A stretch of DNA of 13,452 bases from contig JAKAMK010000010.1 in NCBI GenBank assembly GCA_021812925.1, forward strand, positions 1-13,452, in the 5' to 3' direction. Shown piece after piece: positions 1 to 6,699 of the stretch. The position numbers were made by a program, and so were the translations under genes. Positions within the stretch are counted from its first letter, which is position 1, and each line of letters begins with the position of its first letter. Under the pieces are notes generated by a model. That model saw only the letters and a list, made by a program, of their open reading frames with translations, made no database searches and had not been told where the DNA came from. This stretch comes from a bacterium. Lineage in GTDB: Bacteria > Patescibacteria > Paceibacteria > UBA9973 > UBA2103.

Positions 1-605
1 TGGGTCGCGGGATTGTCGACCGGGTAGCGTGCGTTCTCCGACAGCGAGACGAGGAAGAGCGCGAGCAGGGAGAATGTGAGCGGGAAGACGCCTTGCTGCC
101 ATGGCATGCTCGCGCCCCGCGCGAGCATGCCATCGAGGCTCCACGAACCGGCGGCGACCGCGAGCGTCGCGAGGCTCACGTAGAGCGCGGGCTCGACGAG
201 CGCGGCGAGCGTCATCTCGCGGGAGGCGCCCATGTTCCCGAAGGTGCTCGCCGTATCCATGCCGCCCATGACGAGCCACGCCGAGCCGAGCGCGAGGAGC
301 CCTCCTATGAAGAACAGGTTCGCGAGCGGGTCCGGCACGAGCCCATAGCCGAAGGTCGGGACAGAAAACGCGAGCACGACCGCGATCCCCGAGACGACGA
401 ACGGCACGGCACGGAACACCCACGAGCTGTAGCGCGTCACCGTCATGCCCTTCCGGAAGAGGGCCGCGAACGACACGTACGGCAGCCACGGCGGGGCGCC
501 ACGGCGGTTCTGGAAACGCGCCTTCATTAATCGCACGAGGCCGAGGAACAAGGGCGCGGTGAGCAGCGCGACGAGGCCCTGGAGAATGAAAAGTGCCGTG
601 GTCAT
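1..605 (-). CDS. hyfC: HyfC/NuoH-type membrane subunit of a group 4 hydrogenase-like complex (partial, 3' end beyond left edge)
   Basis: The first 201 residues are visible; the C-terminus lies beyond position 1. This is the membrane subunit that, in complex I (NuoH) and group 4 hydrogenases (HyfC/HycD/EchB), joins the redox arm to the ion-translocating arm. Visible family marks are a basic loop ending NRRGAPPW (about residues 33-40), LFRKGMTVTRYSSWVFRA (49-66), MDTASTFGNMGASREMTLAA (116-135) and ENARYPVDNPAT (190-201), which carries the conserved acidic and Arg residues of the family. Hydrophobic segments lie near residues 4-25, 67-85, 96-115, 132-152 and 172-189. The ATG overlaps the TGA of the upstream hyfB-like gene as ATGA, so the two are probably translationally coupled. 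No Shine-Dalgarno sequence is visible. Family assignment is strong; whether the complex is a true hydrogenase cannot be told from this gene. Confidence 0.9.
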   Translation of the reverse strand, partial: MTTALFILQGLVALLTAPLFLGLVRLMKARFQNRRGAPPWLPYVSFAALFRKGMTVTRYSSWVFRAVPFVVSGIAVVLAFSVPTFGYGLVPDPLANLFFIGGLLALGSAWLVMGGMDTASTFGNMGASREMTLAALVEPALYVSLATLAVAAGSWSLDGMLARGASMPWQQGVFPLTFSLLALFLVSLSENARYPVDNPAT

Positions 606-2590
606 AGCGCGACGATGATGGTGACGACGAGCGCCACGAATACGAGGAGCAGGTAGAACTGCACCGAGCCGTTCTGGAGCCGGCGCGCGAACTGCGAGAG
701 GCCGACGACCGCCTTCCCTACCGGCTCATACACGGAACGCTCCCAGAACGAACCCGTCGCCCAGGTGAGCCGCCGGCGCGCGATCCACGGGTTCGTCGCG
801 ACAATCGGTTCCGCGACGAGCTCTTTCTGCGCGAGCACGATGGACCGGAAGAAGAATCGGATCGGCGCGACGAATCCAGTCGCCGTGTACTGCATGCGCG
901 GCGAGAGCGGCGTCCCGCAGTCCCACGTATCGGTCACGCGGATGGCACGGCGTGGCGAGAGCCGCGCGTACGCGAAGGCGACGGCCGCAAGGGCGAGCGC
1001 GAGCGCGCCGAAGACGACGAGCGGATCGAGCGACGCGCCCGGTACGATGACCGCGCCGAGCCCCTCCCTGAAGGTCGGAAGGCCGACGATGCGGGAGAAG
1101 AACGGGAAGGCGTAGAGGCCCGAGAGGGCGACGAGCGCAGCGGCGACCATGGGCGGCAGGGCGAGCGTCTTCGGGAGCGGCGCCACGTGCTCGGCGCGCT
1201 GCGAGCGCGCGCGGCCGAGGAACGCGACACTGAAGAGCTTCACGAACGCGAAGAGCGCGAGGCCGCCGACGAGCGCCACGACGCCGAGCACGAGTGCGGC
1301 AACGAACGCGACCGAGGGCGCCGGAGCCGAGAACGCGAGCGCGAGCGACTGCAGGAGGAGCCATTCGCCGAAGAACGTGCCCGTGGGCGGCAGCGCGGCC
1401 GCCGAGAGCGCGAGCACGAGAAACGCTCCAGAGAACACCGGCCACGCCCGCGCGAGGCCGCCGAGCGCGTCGAGTTCGCGCGTGTGTGTCTCCGCGACCA
1501 CGGCGCCGGTCGCCATGAAGAGGCCGGACTTGAAGAGCGCGTGATTGAGGGTATGGAGCGCGACGAATCCGGTCACGGCGGCGCGGAGCGCATCGAGGAG
1601 CGCCGAAGGCGGGAACGTGCTCATCGCCATGAGGAGGCCGACGCCCGTGAAGAGGAGCCCCATGTTCTCGATGCTGCTCCACGCGAGCATGCGCTTCGCG
1701 TCGTTCTCGACGACCGCGTGGAGCACGCCGAAGAACGCGGAGAGGAGGCCGAGGAGGATGACGAGCGCCGCCCAGGAGAGCGGGAGCGCCGGGAAGAGTC
1801 CGAGCGTGAGGACGAAACCATAGAGCGCGACCTTCAGCATGACGCCCGAAAGGAGCGCGGAAGAAGAGCTTGGCGCCATGGGGTGCGCGTACGGCAGCCA
1901 CTGGTGCAACGGCACGAGACCCGCCTTCGAGCCGAAGCCTGCGAAGAGGAGGAGGAATGCAGACACGGCAGCGAGTGGCGAGAGGCGCGCCGCGGCGCCC
2001 GCGACGAGCGCCCACGGAAGGAAGAGGTTCCCTGCCGCAAGCAGCATGAATCCGGCGAGGAGCGACACGAACCCGATCTGCGCCATGAGCAGGTACCGAA
2101 AGCCCGCCGCGAGCGCTTCACGGTTCGGATCGGCAATGATGAGGAAGTACGCGGGCACGGACATGAGCTCCCAGCCGAGGAGGAACGTGAACGGGTTGCC
2201 CGCAAACAGCGTCGCGAGCATGCCGAAGATGAAGAGCGCCGACGCGGCATCGAGCCACGGAAGCGCGTACGTCGTACGGTACCGAGGCAGGTAGCCGAGC
2301 GAGAACCACGAGGTGAGCGTGACGCCGACGAACACGAGCGCCGCAAAGAACGCCGAGAGCGGCGTGACGAGGAACGCGAGCGCCCCGAAGGAGAAGATGC
2401 CCACGCCGGAAGGGCCGGCGCCGGCGAGCCCGAAGGCGAACCAGATGGATGCCGCGATGCCGACCGCGCCGCTTACGATGAGCGTCGCATGCGCGAACGC
2501 CGTCTCGCGCGGCGATTGGCGCAGGAGGACGGCCGCGAGTCCCGCGACAAGCGGCAGCACGAAGGAAACGGCGTAGAGCGTCGCGGACAT
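602..2590 (-). CDS. hyfB: HyfB-type antiporter-like membrane subunit (NuoL/MrpA superfamily)
   Basis: This 662-residue polytopic protein belongs to the NuoL/M/N-MrpA/D superfamily that moves H+ or Na+ across the membrane. It is closest in motif to HyfB/HycC of group 4 hydrogenases: WELMSVPAYFL (140-150), PLHQWLPYAHPMAPS (227-241), LAWSSIENMGLL (302-313) and WDCGTPLSPRMQYTATGF (556-573). The ion-path residues of the family are present: Glu141 in the Trp-Glu motif, Lys222 in GSKAG, Lys253 in GVMLK, Lys299 in DAKR, His350 and Lys354 in NHALFK, and Glu409 in FGEW. About sixteen hydrophobic segments are visible, with a last one at 644-661. The gene starts 15 nt after the small-subunit gene and overlaps hyfC by 4 nt, so the three form one transcription unit. 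No Shine-Dalgarno sequence precedes the ATG. NuoL is the alternative name, but the WDCG...QYTATGF block favours HyfB. Confidence 0.93.
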   Translation of the reverse strand: MSATLYAVSFVLPLVAGLAAVLLRQSPRETAFAHATLIVSGAVGIAASIWFAFGLAGAGPSGVGIFSFGALAFLVTPLSAFFAALVFVGVTLTSWFSLGYLPRYRTTYALPWLDAASALFIFGMLATLFAGNPFTFLLGWELMSVPAYFLIIADPNREALAAGFRYLLMAQIGFVSLLAGFMLLAAGNLFLPWALVAGAAARLSPLAAVSAFLLLFAGFGSKAGLVPLHQWLPYAHPMAPSSSSALLSGVMLKVALYGFVLTLGLFPALPLSWAALVILLGLLSAFFGVLHAVVENDAKRMLAWSSIENMGLLFTGVGLLMAMSTFPPSALLDALRAAVTGFVALHTLNHALFKSGLFMATGAVVAETHTRELDALGGLARAWPVFSGAFLVLALSAAALPPTGTFFGEWLLLQSLALAFSAPAPSVAFVAALVLGVVALVGGLALFAFVKLFSVAFLGRARSQRAEHVAPLPKTLALPPMVAAALVALSGLYAFPFFSRIVGLPTFREGLGAVIVPGASLDPLVVFGALALALAAVAFAYARLSPRRAIRVTDTWDCGTPLSPRMQYTATGFVAPIRFFFRSIVLAQKELVAEPIVATNPWIARRRLTWATGSFWERSVYEPVGKAVVGLSQFARRLQNGSVQFYLLLVFVALVVTIIVAL

Positions 2591-2605
2591 ACGAGACTGC
2601 GGACG

Positions 2606-3124
2606 TTACCGGCGAGCCGCCCTGAGCGCGCCGAGGAGCCCCTCGAGGATGGCGCGCGGCGAGGGCGGGTCGCCCGGGATGACGAAGTCGACCGGGATGA
2701 CGTCTGCAACCGCGCCCGCGACCGCATACGAACCCTTCCAGATGCCGCCCGTCGCCGCGCCATCGCCCACCGCGATGACCGTCCGCGGCTCGGGCATCAT
2801 CTCGTACGCGGTCTGCAAGGCACGCGCCATGTTGCGCGTGACGGGACCGGAGACCGTGAGGATGTCCGCGTGCCGCGGCGACGCGACGAACGAGAGCCCG
2901 AACCGCTCGCTGTCGTAGTACGCATTACCGAGCGCGGTCATCTCGTACTCCTCGCCGTTCGTGCCGCCCGCGTCCACGTGCCGGATGCGCAGGCTCCGGC
3001 CGCCATAGAGCTCGCGGACCGTCTCCCGGAGCCGCTCGCCGAGCGCCGACTCCTCGAGCGGGTGCACCGAAACCGGCTCCGTCTTGGAGCCGGTCGCGAC
3101 TATCGTCCGGAGGAGGCGCAACAT
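2606..3124 (-). CDS. NuoB/HyfI-type small subunit lacking all [4Fe-4S] cysteine ligands
   Basis: The protein is 172 aa from the chosen ATG and begins MLRLLRTIVATG, as small subunits of this family commonly do. The fold is recognisable from YYDSERFGLSFVASPRHADI, TVSGPVTRNMARAL, PEPRTVIAVGDGAATGG and VIPVDFVIPGDPPSPRAILE. In complex I NuoB and group 4 hydrogenase small subunits four cysteines hold the proximal [4Fe-4S] cluster (CNGCD, GDCA or GACA, and PGCPP). Here these read TNGEE, GDGA and PGDPP, and the protein contains no cysteine. Frame and length are intact and the rest of the fold is conserved, so it does not look like a decaying gene. The reading frame extends in-frame to a GTG at 3181, but a good promoter (3140-3168) lies inside that extension, so the ATG at 3124 is preferred. 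It heads the hyfB-hyfC cluster. Its role without a cluster is unknown; a structural part of the complex is an inference. Confidence 0.88.
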   Translation of the reverse strand: MLRLLRTIVATGSKTEPVSVHPLEESALGERLRETVRELYGGRSLRIRHVDAGGTNGEEYEMTALGNAYYDSERFGLSFVASPRHADILTVSGPVTRNMARALQTAYEMMPEPRTVIAVGDGAATGGIWKGSYAVAGAVADVIPVDFVIPGDPPSPRAILEGLLGALRAARR

Positions 3125-3139
3125 AGTTGAACGCGTACC

Positions 3140-3168
3140 AGTGTATGCCTGCCCCTCCCCATTGTCTA
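3140..3168 (-). promoter_or_regulatory. Sigma70-type promoter of the hydrogenase-like operon
   Basis: On the minus strand a -35 TAGACA (3168-3163, 5 of 6 consensus bases) is separated by exactly 17 nt from a -10 TACACT (3145-3140, 4 of 6). The predicted transcription start, near 3133, leaves about 9 nt before the ATG at 3124, with no Shine-Dalgarno sequence. The promoter would transcribe the small-subunit, hyfB and hyfC genes independently of rpoD. The fit is by eye only. Confidence 0.6.
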
Positions 3169-3197
3169 GGCCGCCATGCACAGGCGCGTGCGGACGC

Positions 3198-4439
3198 CTA
3201 GTAGGATTTCAGGTGCCGCGCGTGCTCGTGCGTGCGGATCTTCTCGAGGGCCTTCGCCTCGATCTGGCGGATGCGCTCGCGGGTGACCCCGAACTCCTTC
3301 CCCACCTCCTCAAGCGTGTGGTAGATGCCGTCCATGAGGCCGTGGCGCATCTCGAGTATCTTGCGCTCCTTCGGCGAGAGGTCCGCGAGGATGCTCCGCA
3401 CCTGCTCCGCGAGGATGCGCTCCGAGGACTCCTGGATGGGCGACGGTATCTTGTCGTCCGCTATGAAATCGCCCAAGGTGCTCTTCTCGTCGTCGTCCGA
3501 ACCGATCGGATTCTCGAGAGAGAGCGTGTCCTGGTTTATCTTCTCGATCTGGTAGATCTTCTCCGGCTCGACGCCCATCTCGATCGCGATCTCCTCCGGC
3601 TGCGGGTCGCGGCCGAGGGCCTGCGCGAGGCGTCGCGAGACCTGCTTGTACTTCGCGATGGTCTCGACCATGTGCACCGGGATGCGGATGGTGCGCGACT
3701 GGTCCGCGAGGGCGCGCGTGATGGCCTGGCGGATCCACCAGGTCGCGTACGTCGAGAACTTGTACCCCTTCTTCCAGTCGAACTTGTCGACGGCGCGGAA
3801 GAGGCCGAGGTTCCCCTCCTGGATGAGATCGAGAAGCGTGAGGTCGGGCGAGCGGCCGACGTACTTCTTCGCGATTGACACCACGAGGCGGAGGTTCGAG
3901 CGCGCGAGGATGTTCCTCGCTTCGTTGTCACCCTTCTCGATGCGCTTTGCGAGCTCGCGCTCTTCCGCTGCGGTCAAAAGCGGGTACTGGCCTATCTCAC
4001 GCAGGTATATCTGGATGGAGTCGTAGCCCGTCGAGTGGCGGTCTTTGATGTTCCGCGTCGCGAGGTACTCGTCGGCGTTGTCCTCGAGCATGCCGCCCTC
4101 GAGCACATCGACGCCCGCGGCGCCGAGGCGCTCATAGAGAGACTCGAGGAAATCGACATCGTCCTCGACGTGCGGGAACGACTTCAGGATCTCGTTATAG
4201 GTGATGTAGCCGCGCTCCTTGCCCTTCTCGATGAGCGCCTCGGCCGAGAGCGCCTTCTGCTCCGCCACTTTCGCGCGCGCGCCCGAGGCAGCCTTCCGGA
4301 TGACCTGCTTCGCGCGCGCCACCTTCGAGCCCTTCGCTGCTTTCTTTGCCGGAGCCTTCTTCGCGTTGGCCGCACGCTTCCCGACCGGCTTCCGAGCCGG
4401 CTTTTTCGCGGACTTCTTCTTGGCAGGTTTCTTGGCCAT
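3198..4439 (-). CDS. rpoD: Primary RNA polymerase sigma factor RpoD (sigma-70/SigA) with Lys/Ala-rich N-terminal tail
   Basis: The 413-residue housekeeping sigma factor directs core RNA polymerase to -35/-10 promoters. Residues 1-62 form a basic tail with 19 Lys, 5 Arg and one acidic residue. Residues about 65-125 resemble region 1.1 ([17 protein letters not shown]). Region 1.2 follows at about 138-155 ([16 protein letters not shown]). Region 2 spans about 175-255, including [17 protein letters not shown] and [26 protein letters not shown], which holds the -10-melting and recognition residues. Region 3 spans about 255-335. Region 4 spans about 345-405 and ends in the -35-binding helix-turn-helix [24 protein letters not shown]. 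The ATG at 4439 is preceded by a TTTAAT -10-like box rather than a Shine-Dalgarno sequence. The gene lies 45 nt downstream of dnaG, the classical dnaG-rpoD pairing. The two promoters I find upstream of other genes here are of the kind this factor would read. Confidence 0.97.
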   Translation of the reverse strand: MAKKPAKKKSAKKPARKPVGKRAANAKKAPAKKAAKGSKVARAKQVIRKAASGARAKVAEQKALSAEALIEKGKERGYITYNEILKSFPHVEDDVDFLESLYERLGAAGVDVLEGGMLEDNADEYLATRNIKDRHSTGYDSIQIYLREIGQYPLLTAAEERELAKRIEKGDNEARNILARSNLRLVVSIAKKYVGRSPDLTLLDLIQEGNLGLFRAVDKFDWKKGYKFSTYATWWIRQAITRALADQSRTIRIPVHMVETIAKYKQVSRRLAQALGRDPQPEEIAIEMGVEPEKIYQIEKINQDTLSLENPIGSDDDEKSTLGDFIADDKIPSPIQESSERILAEQVRSILADLSPKERKILEMRHGLMDGIYHTLEEVGKEFGVTRERIRQIEAKALEKIRTHEHARHLKSY

Positions 4440-4448
4440 GCGCTAGGT

Positions 4449-4454
4449 ATTAAA
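4449..4454 (-). promoter_or_regulatory. Possible -10 element for rpoD
   Basis: The minus strand reads TTTAAT (5 of 6 to TATAAT) in the 45-nt dnaG-rpoD gap, the AT-richest part of this stretch. A start near 4442 would leave only about 3 nt before the rpoD ATG. No matching -35 is found at 16-18 nt spacing, so this is a weak call. rpoD may simply be co-transcribed with dnaG. Confidence 0.3.
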
Positions 4455-4484
4455 AGTAAATGAATGAGGAGAACGTGAGCGGCG

Positions 4485-6194
4485 CTACGCGAGCTGCGCC
4501 AAGCGCCCCGAGAGCGCGGCACAGGTGTTCTGCGCAATCGCAACCGCGGCCGCGTCTCCGCTCGCCTCGGCTCTCCGTAACTCCGCTACTGATTCTATAT
4601 ACGCCTCGCGGATAACCGCTCGTTCAAAGGCGTGCAGCAGTTCATCGGCCGCAGCCTCAGATGGCTCCTCCCCGAAAATTCGTTCCGCCTCGAAGGCGAG
4701 GGATTCCGGGAGCGCATCCGAGAGCGGCGCGTGAACTCCAGTGATACGACTGTACTCCGTTTCGACGCGCCTGGCAAGGTTCGTTCCCTGGTATGCGTGG
4801 ACAACGGCGCGGAGCTGCTCATCGCGGACCGTGCGCTCGGGACGCGCAGGCTCCGCGCTCGCTCGCCGCGCCGTTTGGGAAAGTCCGCCTTTCCCCGCCG
4901 CAGCCGGGGACGCGACCGTACCGAGCGACTCGCGCACCGCCTCCTCCGAGAGGCCGAGCGCGCGTGCCGCGGACTGGACGAAGTGCGCGCGCTCCATGGG
5001 GCTCTGAACCGCGCGGATGAGCGGCAGGACGATCCGTTCCGCGAGGCCGATGAGCCGGTGCGTATCCTTCTCGCGCTCGGCGAGGACGGCGAGGAAGAAC
5101 TCGACGACCGGCGCGGCACTCTTCACGCCGCGCGCGAACTCCTGCGCGTCCTCGGTGATGAGGTCCGCCGGGTCCTTGCCGGAGGAGAGGCGCGCCGCTT
5201 TCACTTTGAGTCCTGCGGAGAGCGCGAGCTGCGCGGACTTCGCGGTCGCCGCAAGCCCGGCCTGGTCGCTATCGAGGATGAGCATGAGGTTGTCGCTGTA
5301 GCGCTTCAAGAGCGCGACGTGCCGCTCGGTGAGCGCGGTGCCCGAGAGCGCGACCGCGTTCCCCCACCCCGCCTGGTGGCAATGGAGCACGTCCATCTGC
5401 CCCTCAACGAGCATCGCGAACCCGCGCGTGCGGATAGCGTCCTTTGCGCGATCGAGCCCGTAGAGGATGTCGGACTTGTGGTAGAGCTCGGTCTCGGGCG
5501 AATTGAGATACTTTGCGGGCTGATTCTCTTGACCCGTGACGCTTGACTCTAGACTTCTTCCCGTAAACGCGACCACGCGCCCGGAGACGTCGCGTATCGG
5601 GAACATGAGCCGGTTACGGAACCGGTCGTAGTAGGTGCCCGGCTTCCCGTCCGCCTCCTTCACGAGCCCTACGGCAAGCAGTTCCTGCACGGAGAATCCC
5701 TCAGCGGTGAGCGCCTCGAGGAGCGCGCGCCAATCGCCCGGCGCGAAGCCGAGCCCCCAGTCCTTCACCGTGGCATCGGTGAGCCCGCGCTGCTTCGCGT
5801 ACGCGAGCGCCGGCGAGTCCGGCAGGCGCATCTGGTACCACTGCGCCGCGCGACCCATGACCTCGCGGAGCCGCTCGAGCTTGTCGCTCTTCTCCTTGGC
5901 CGCGGGATTGTAGACCACCTCGACGCCCGCCTTCTCGGCGAGCATCCGGAGCGCCTCCTTGAAATCGACGCCCTCAGCTTTTTGGATGAACGTGAACATA
6001 TCGCCGCCCTCGCCGCAGCCGAAGCAGTGGAAGGTCCCGCGCTCGAGACTCACATGGAAGGAGGGCGTCTTTTCTTTATGGAACGGACACAGGCCCGTCA
6101 TGCTCCGCCCTGCGCGGCGCAGCTTTACGTAGGGCGCGACCACGTCTTGAATCGTGAGCTTGTTCTTTATCTCCTGTACCGTATCCTGCGCCAT
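4485..6194 (-). CDS. dnaG: DNA primase DnaG
   Basis: The 569-residue primase makes RNA primers for the replicative helicase-polymerase complex. The N-terminal CHC2 zinc finger is complete: Cys36, His39, Cys57 and Cys60 with the usual C-x2-H-x17-C-x2-C spacing. The RNA polymerase core carries YYDRFRNRLMFPIRD (188-202), KYLNSPET (228-235) and the TOPRIM metal site: Glu264 in VEGQMDV, then Asp308 and Asp310 in ILDSDQAG, then GKDPADLI (339-346). The TOPRIM box reads DSD where E. coli has DGD. The C-terminal part, after about residue 450, is alanine-rich and helical and ends in a helicase-binding-type segment (LLHAFERAVIREAYIESV). At 569 aa it is about the usual length. It is the first gene of a dnaG-rpoD pair; no rpsU lies upstream, unlike in E. 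coli. A promoter is placed so close to the ATG that the mRNA is probably leaderless. Confidence 0.97.
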   Translation of the reverse strand: MAQDTVQEIKNKLTIQDVVAPYVKLRRAGRSMTGLCPFHKEKTPSFHVSLERGTFHCFGCGEGGDMFTFIQKAEGVDFKEALRMLAEKAGVEVVYNPAAKEKSDKLERLREVMGRAAQWYQMRLPDSPALAYAKQRGLTDATVKDWGLGFAPGDWRALLEALTAEGFSVQELLAVGLVKEADGKPGTYYDRFRNRLMFPIRDVSGRVVAFTGRSLESSVTGQENQPAKYLNSPETELYHKSDILYGLDRAKDAIRTRGFAMLVEGQMDVLHCHQAGWGNAVALSGTALTERHVALLKRYSDNLMLILDSDQAGLAATAKSAQLALSAGLKVKAARLSSGKDPADLITEDAQEFARGVKSAAPVVEFFLAVLAEREKDTHRLIGLAERIVLPLIRAVQSPMERAHFVQSAARALGLSEEAVRESLGTVASPAAAGKGGLSQTARRASAEPARPERTVRDEQLRAVVHAYQGTNLARRVETEYSRITGVHAPLSDALPESLAFEAERIFGEEPSEAAADELLHAFERAVIREAYIESVAELRRAEASGDAAAVAIAQNTCAALSGRLAQLA

Positions 6195-6202
6195 TTCCCC
6201 AG

Positions 6203-6231
6203 ATTTTACCGTGCCACGCGAGACTTGACAA
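6203..6231 (-). promoter_or_regulatory. dnaG promoter (minus strand), sharing its -35 with a divergent promoter
   Basis: On the minus strand a -35 TTGTCA (6231-6226, 5 of 6) is 17 nt from a -10 TAAAAT (6208-6203, 5 of 6). The predicted start near 6196 is 2 nt before the dnaG ATG at 6194, so the transcript would be essentially leaderless. Bases 6226-6230 also belong to the -35 of the plus-strand promoter, so polymerase could occupy only one of the two at a time. Confidence 0.65.
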
Positions 6232-6253
6232 AGTTTTGCACGTATGATACCTT
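6225..6253 (+). promoter_or_regulatory. Extended -10 promoter of the small membrane-protein gene
   Basis: The plus strand has a perfect -35 TTGACA (6225-6230), a 17-nt spacer, and a -10 TACCTT (6248-6253, 4 of 6) preceded by TG at 6245-6246, giving the extended -10 form TGnTACCTT. The predicted start is A6260. This would give a 45-nt leader to the ATG at 6305. It is the best sigma70-type promoter in the window and faces away from dnaG. Confidence 0.7.
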
Positions 6254-6260
6254 GATTCCA

Positions 6261-6281
6261 GACTCAGCAGCGGGTTGAGTC
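6261..6281 (+). promoter_or_regulatory. Leader hairpin at the 5' end of the small-gene transcript
   Basis: GACTCA (6261-6266) and TGAGTC (6276-6281) are a perfect inverted repeat. G6267-U6275 and C6268-G6274 extend it to eight pairs around a 5-nt loop. It begins one base after the predicted start A6260, so it would cap the mRNA 5' end; such hairpins are known to slow decay. The same symmetry could instead bind a repressor dimer just downstream of the promoter. Neither role is shown. Confidence 0.45.
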
Positions 6282-6290
6282 GATTGGAGA

Positions 6291-6295
6291 AGGAG
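6291..6295 (+). promoter_or_regulatory. Shine-Dalgarno sequence of the small membrane-protein gene
   Basis: AGGAG, within GGAGAAGGAG, lies 9 nt before the ATG at 6305. It decides the start: the frame is open back to a TTG at 6275, but that codon precedes this site and lies in the leader hairpin. It is the only clear Shine-Dalgarno sequence in front of any complete gene in the window. Confidence 0.7.
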
Positions 6296-6304
6296 ACACT
6301 CCAA

Positions 6305-6559
6305 ATGCGTTATGAGAAGCTTACCGTTATGCATTGCGCCATTGTCACTCTTGGCGTCGCCGGCATCACCGCAGCGTACCAGCATGTGATCGGTGTCCCA
6401 GATTACCAAGCGGTCGTCGTTCCAACGACGCTCACCGCGGCAATCTCGGGCGCCAACTACCTGCTCGCGCGTTACGTGCCGTTCGGCAACAAAAAGAAGG
6501 ACAAAGGCAAGGTTTCTAGGCCGGCTCCGCAGCCGACGCCTATGAAGCCCCAGCACTGA
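6305..6559 (+). CDS. Small two-helix membrane protein of unknown function (84 aa)
   Basis: I do not recognise this protein. From the ATG after AGGAG it is 84 aa. A short charged start (MRYEK) leads into a hydrophobic helix at about residues 8-30 (VMHCAIVTLGVAGITAA). A short loop (GVPDYQ) follows, then a second helix at about 36-57 (AVVVPTTLTAAISGANYLLA). The tail is basic and proline-rich (GNKKKDKGK, then PAPQPTPMKPQ). The lysines after helix 2 suggest both ends face the cytoplasm. It is the only complete plus-strand gene, forms its own transcription unit with promoter, leader hairpin and terminator, and is less GC-rich than its neighbours, which could mean later acquisition. Size and two-helix topology recall small holins or membrane-complex accessory peptides, but nothing in the sequence decides between them. 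Confidence 0.75.
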   Translation: MRYEKLTVMHCAIVTLGVAGITAAYQHVIGVPDYQAVVVPTTLTAAISGANYLLARYVPFGNKKKDKGKVSRPAPQPTPMKPQH

Positions 6560-6596
6560 ATGACGTGTCGCCACCATAACAATTGAATAAACCTGG

Positions 6597-6638
6597 GCGG
6601 CACGCGAAAATGGCACACCTTTTTCTCGTGCCGCTTTT
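6597..6638 (+). terminator. Intrinsic terminator of the small membrane-protein gene
   Basis: The arms GCGGCACG (6597-6604) and CGTGCCGC (6627-6634) pair perfectly. After a C-T mismatch, GAAAA (6606-6610) pairs with TTTTC (6621-6625), followed by a T-T mismatch and GG-CC around a CACA loop. TTTT follows at 6635-6638, then CATTTTC. It sits 37 nt after the stop codon at 6559. Confidence 0.75.
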
Positions 6639-6699
6639 CATTTTCATGCAGTGCAAGGCAGAACCAGCCAAATACCTCTCCACTATGGTTGTACCGCGG

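Noticed and set aside
3125..3181. GTG start at 3181 for the small subunit
   Set aside because: The extra 19 residues have no family similarity and would overlap the 17-nt-spaced promoter at 3140-3168. The ATG at 3124 gives the usual MLRLL start.
3162..3200. CTAGGC/GCCTAG inverted repeat after the rpoD stop as a terminator
   Set aside because: Only six pairs with a 24-nt loop and no T-run; it overlaps the -35 region of the next promoter.
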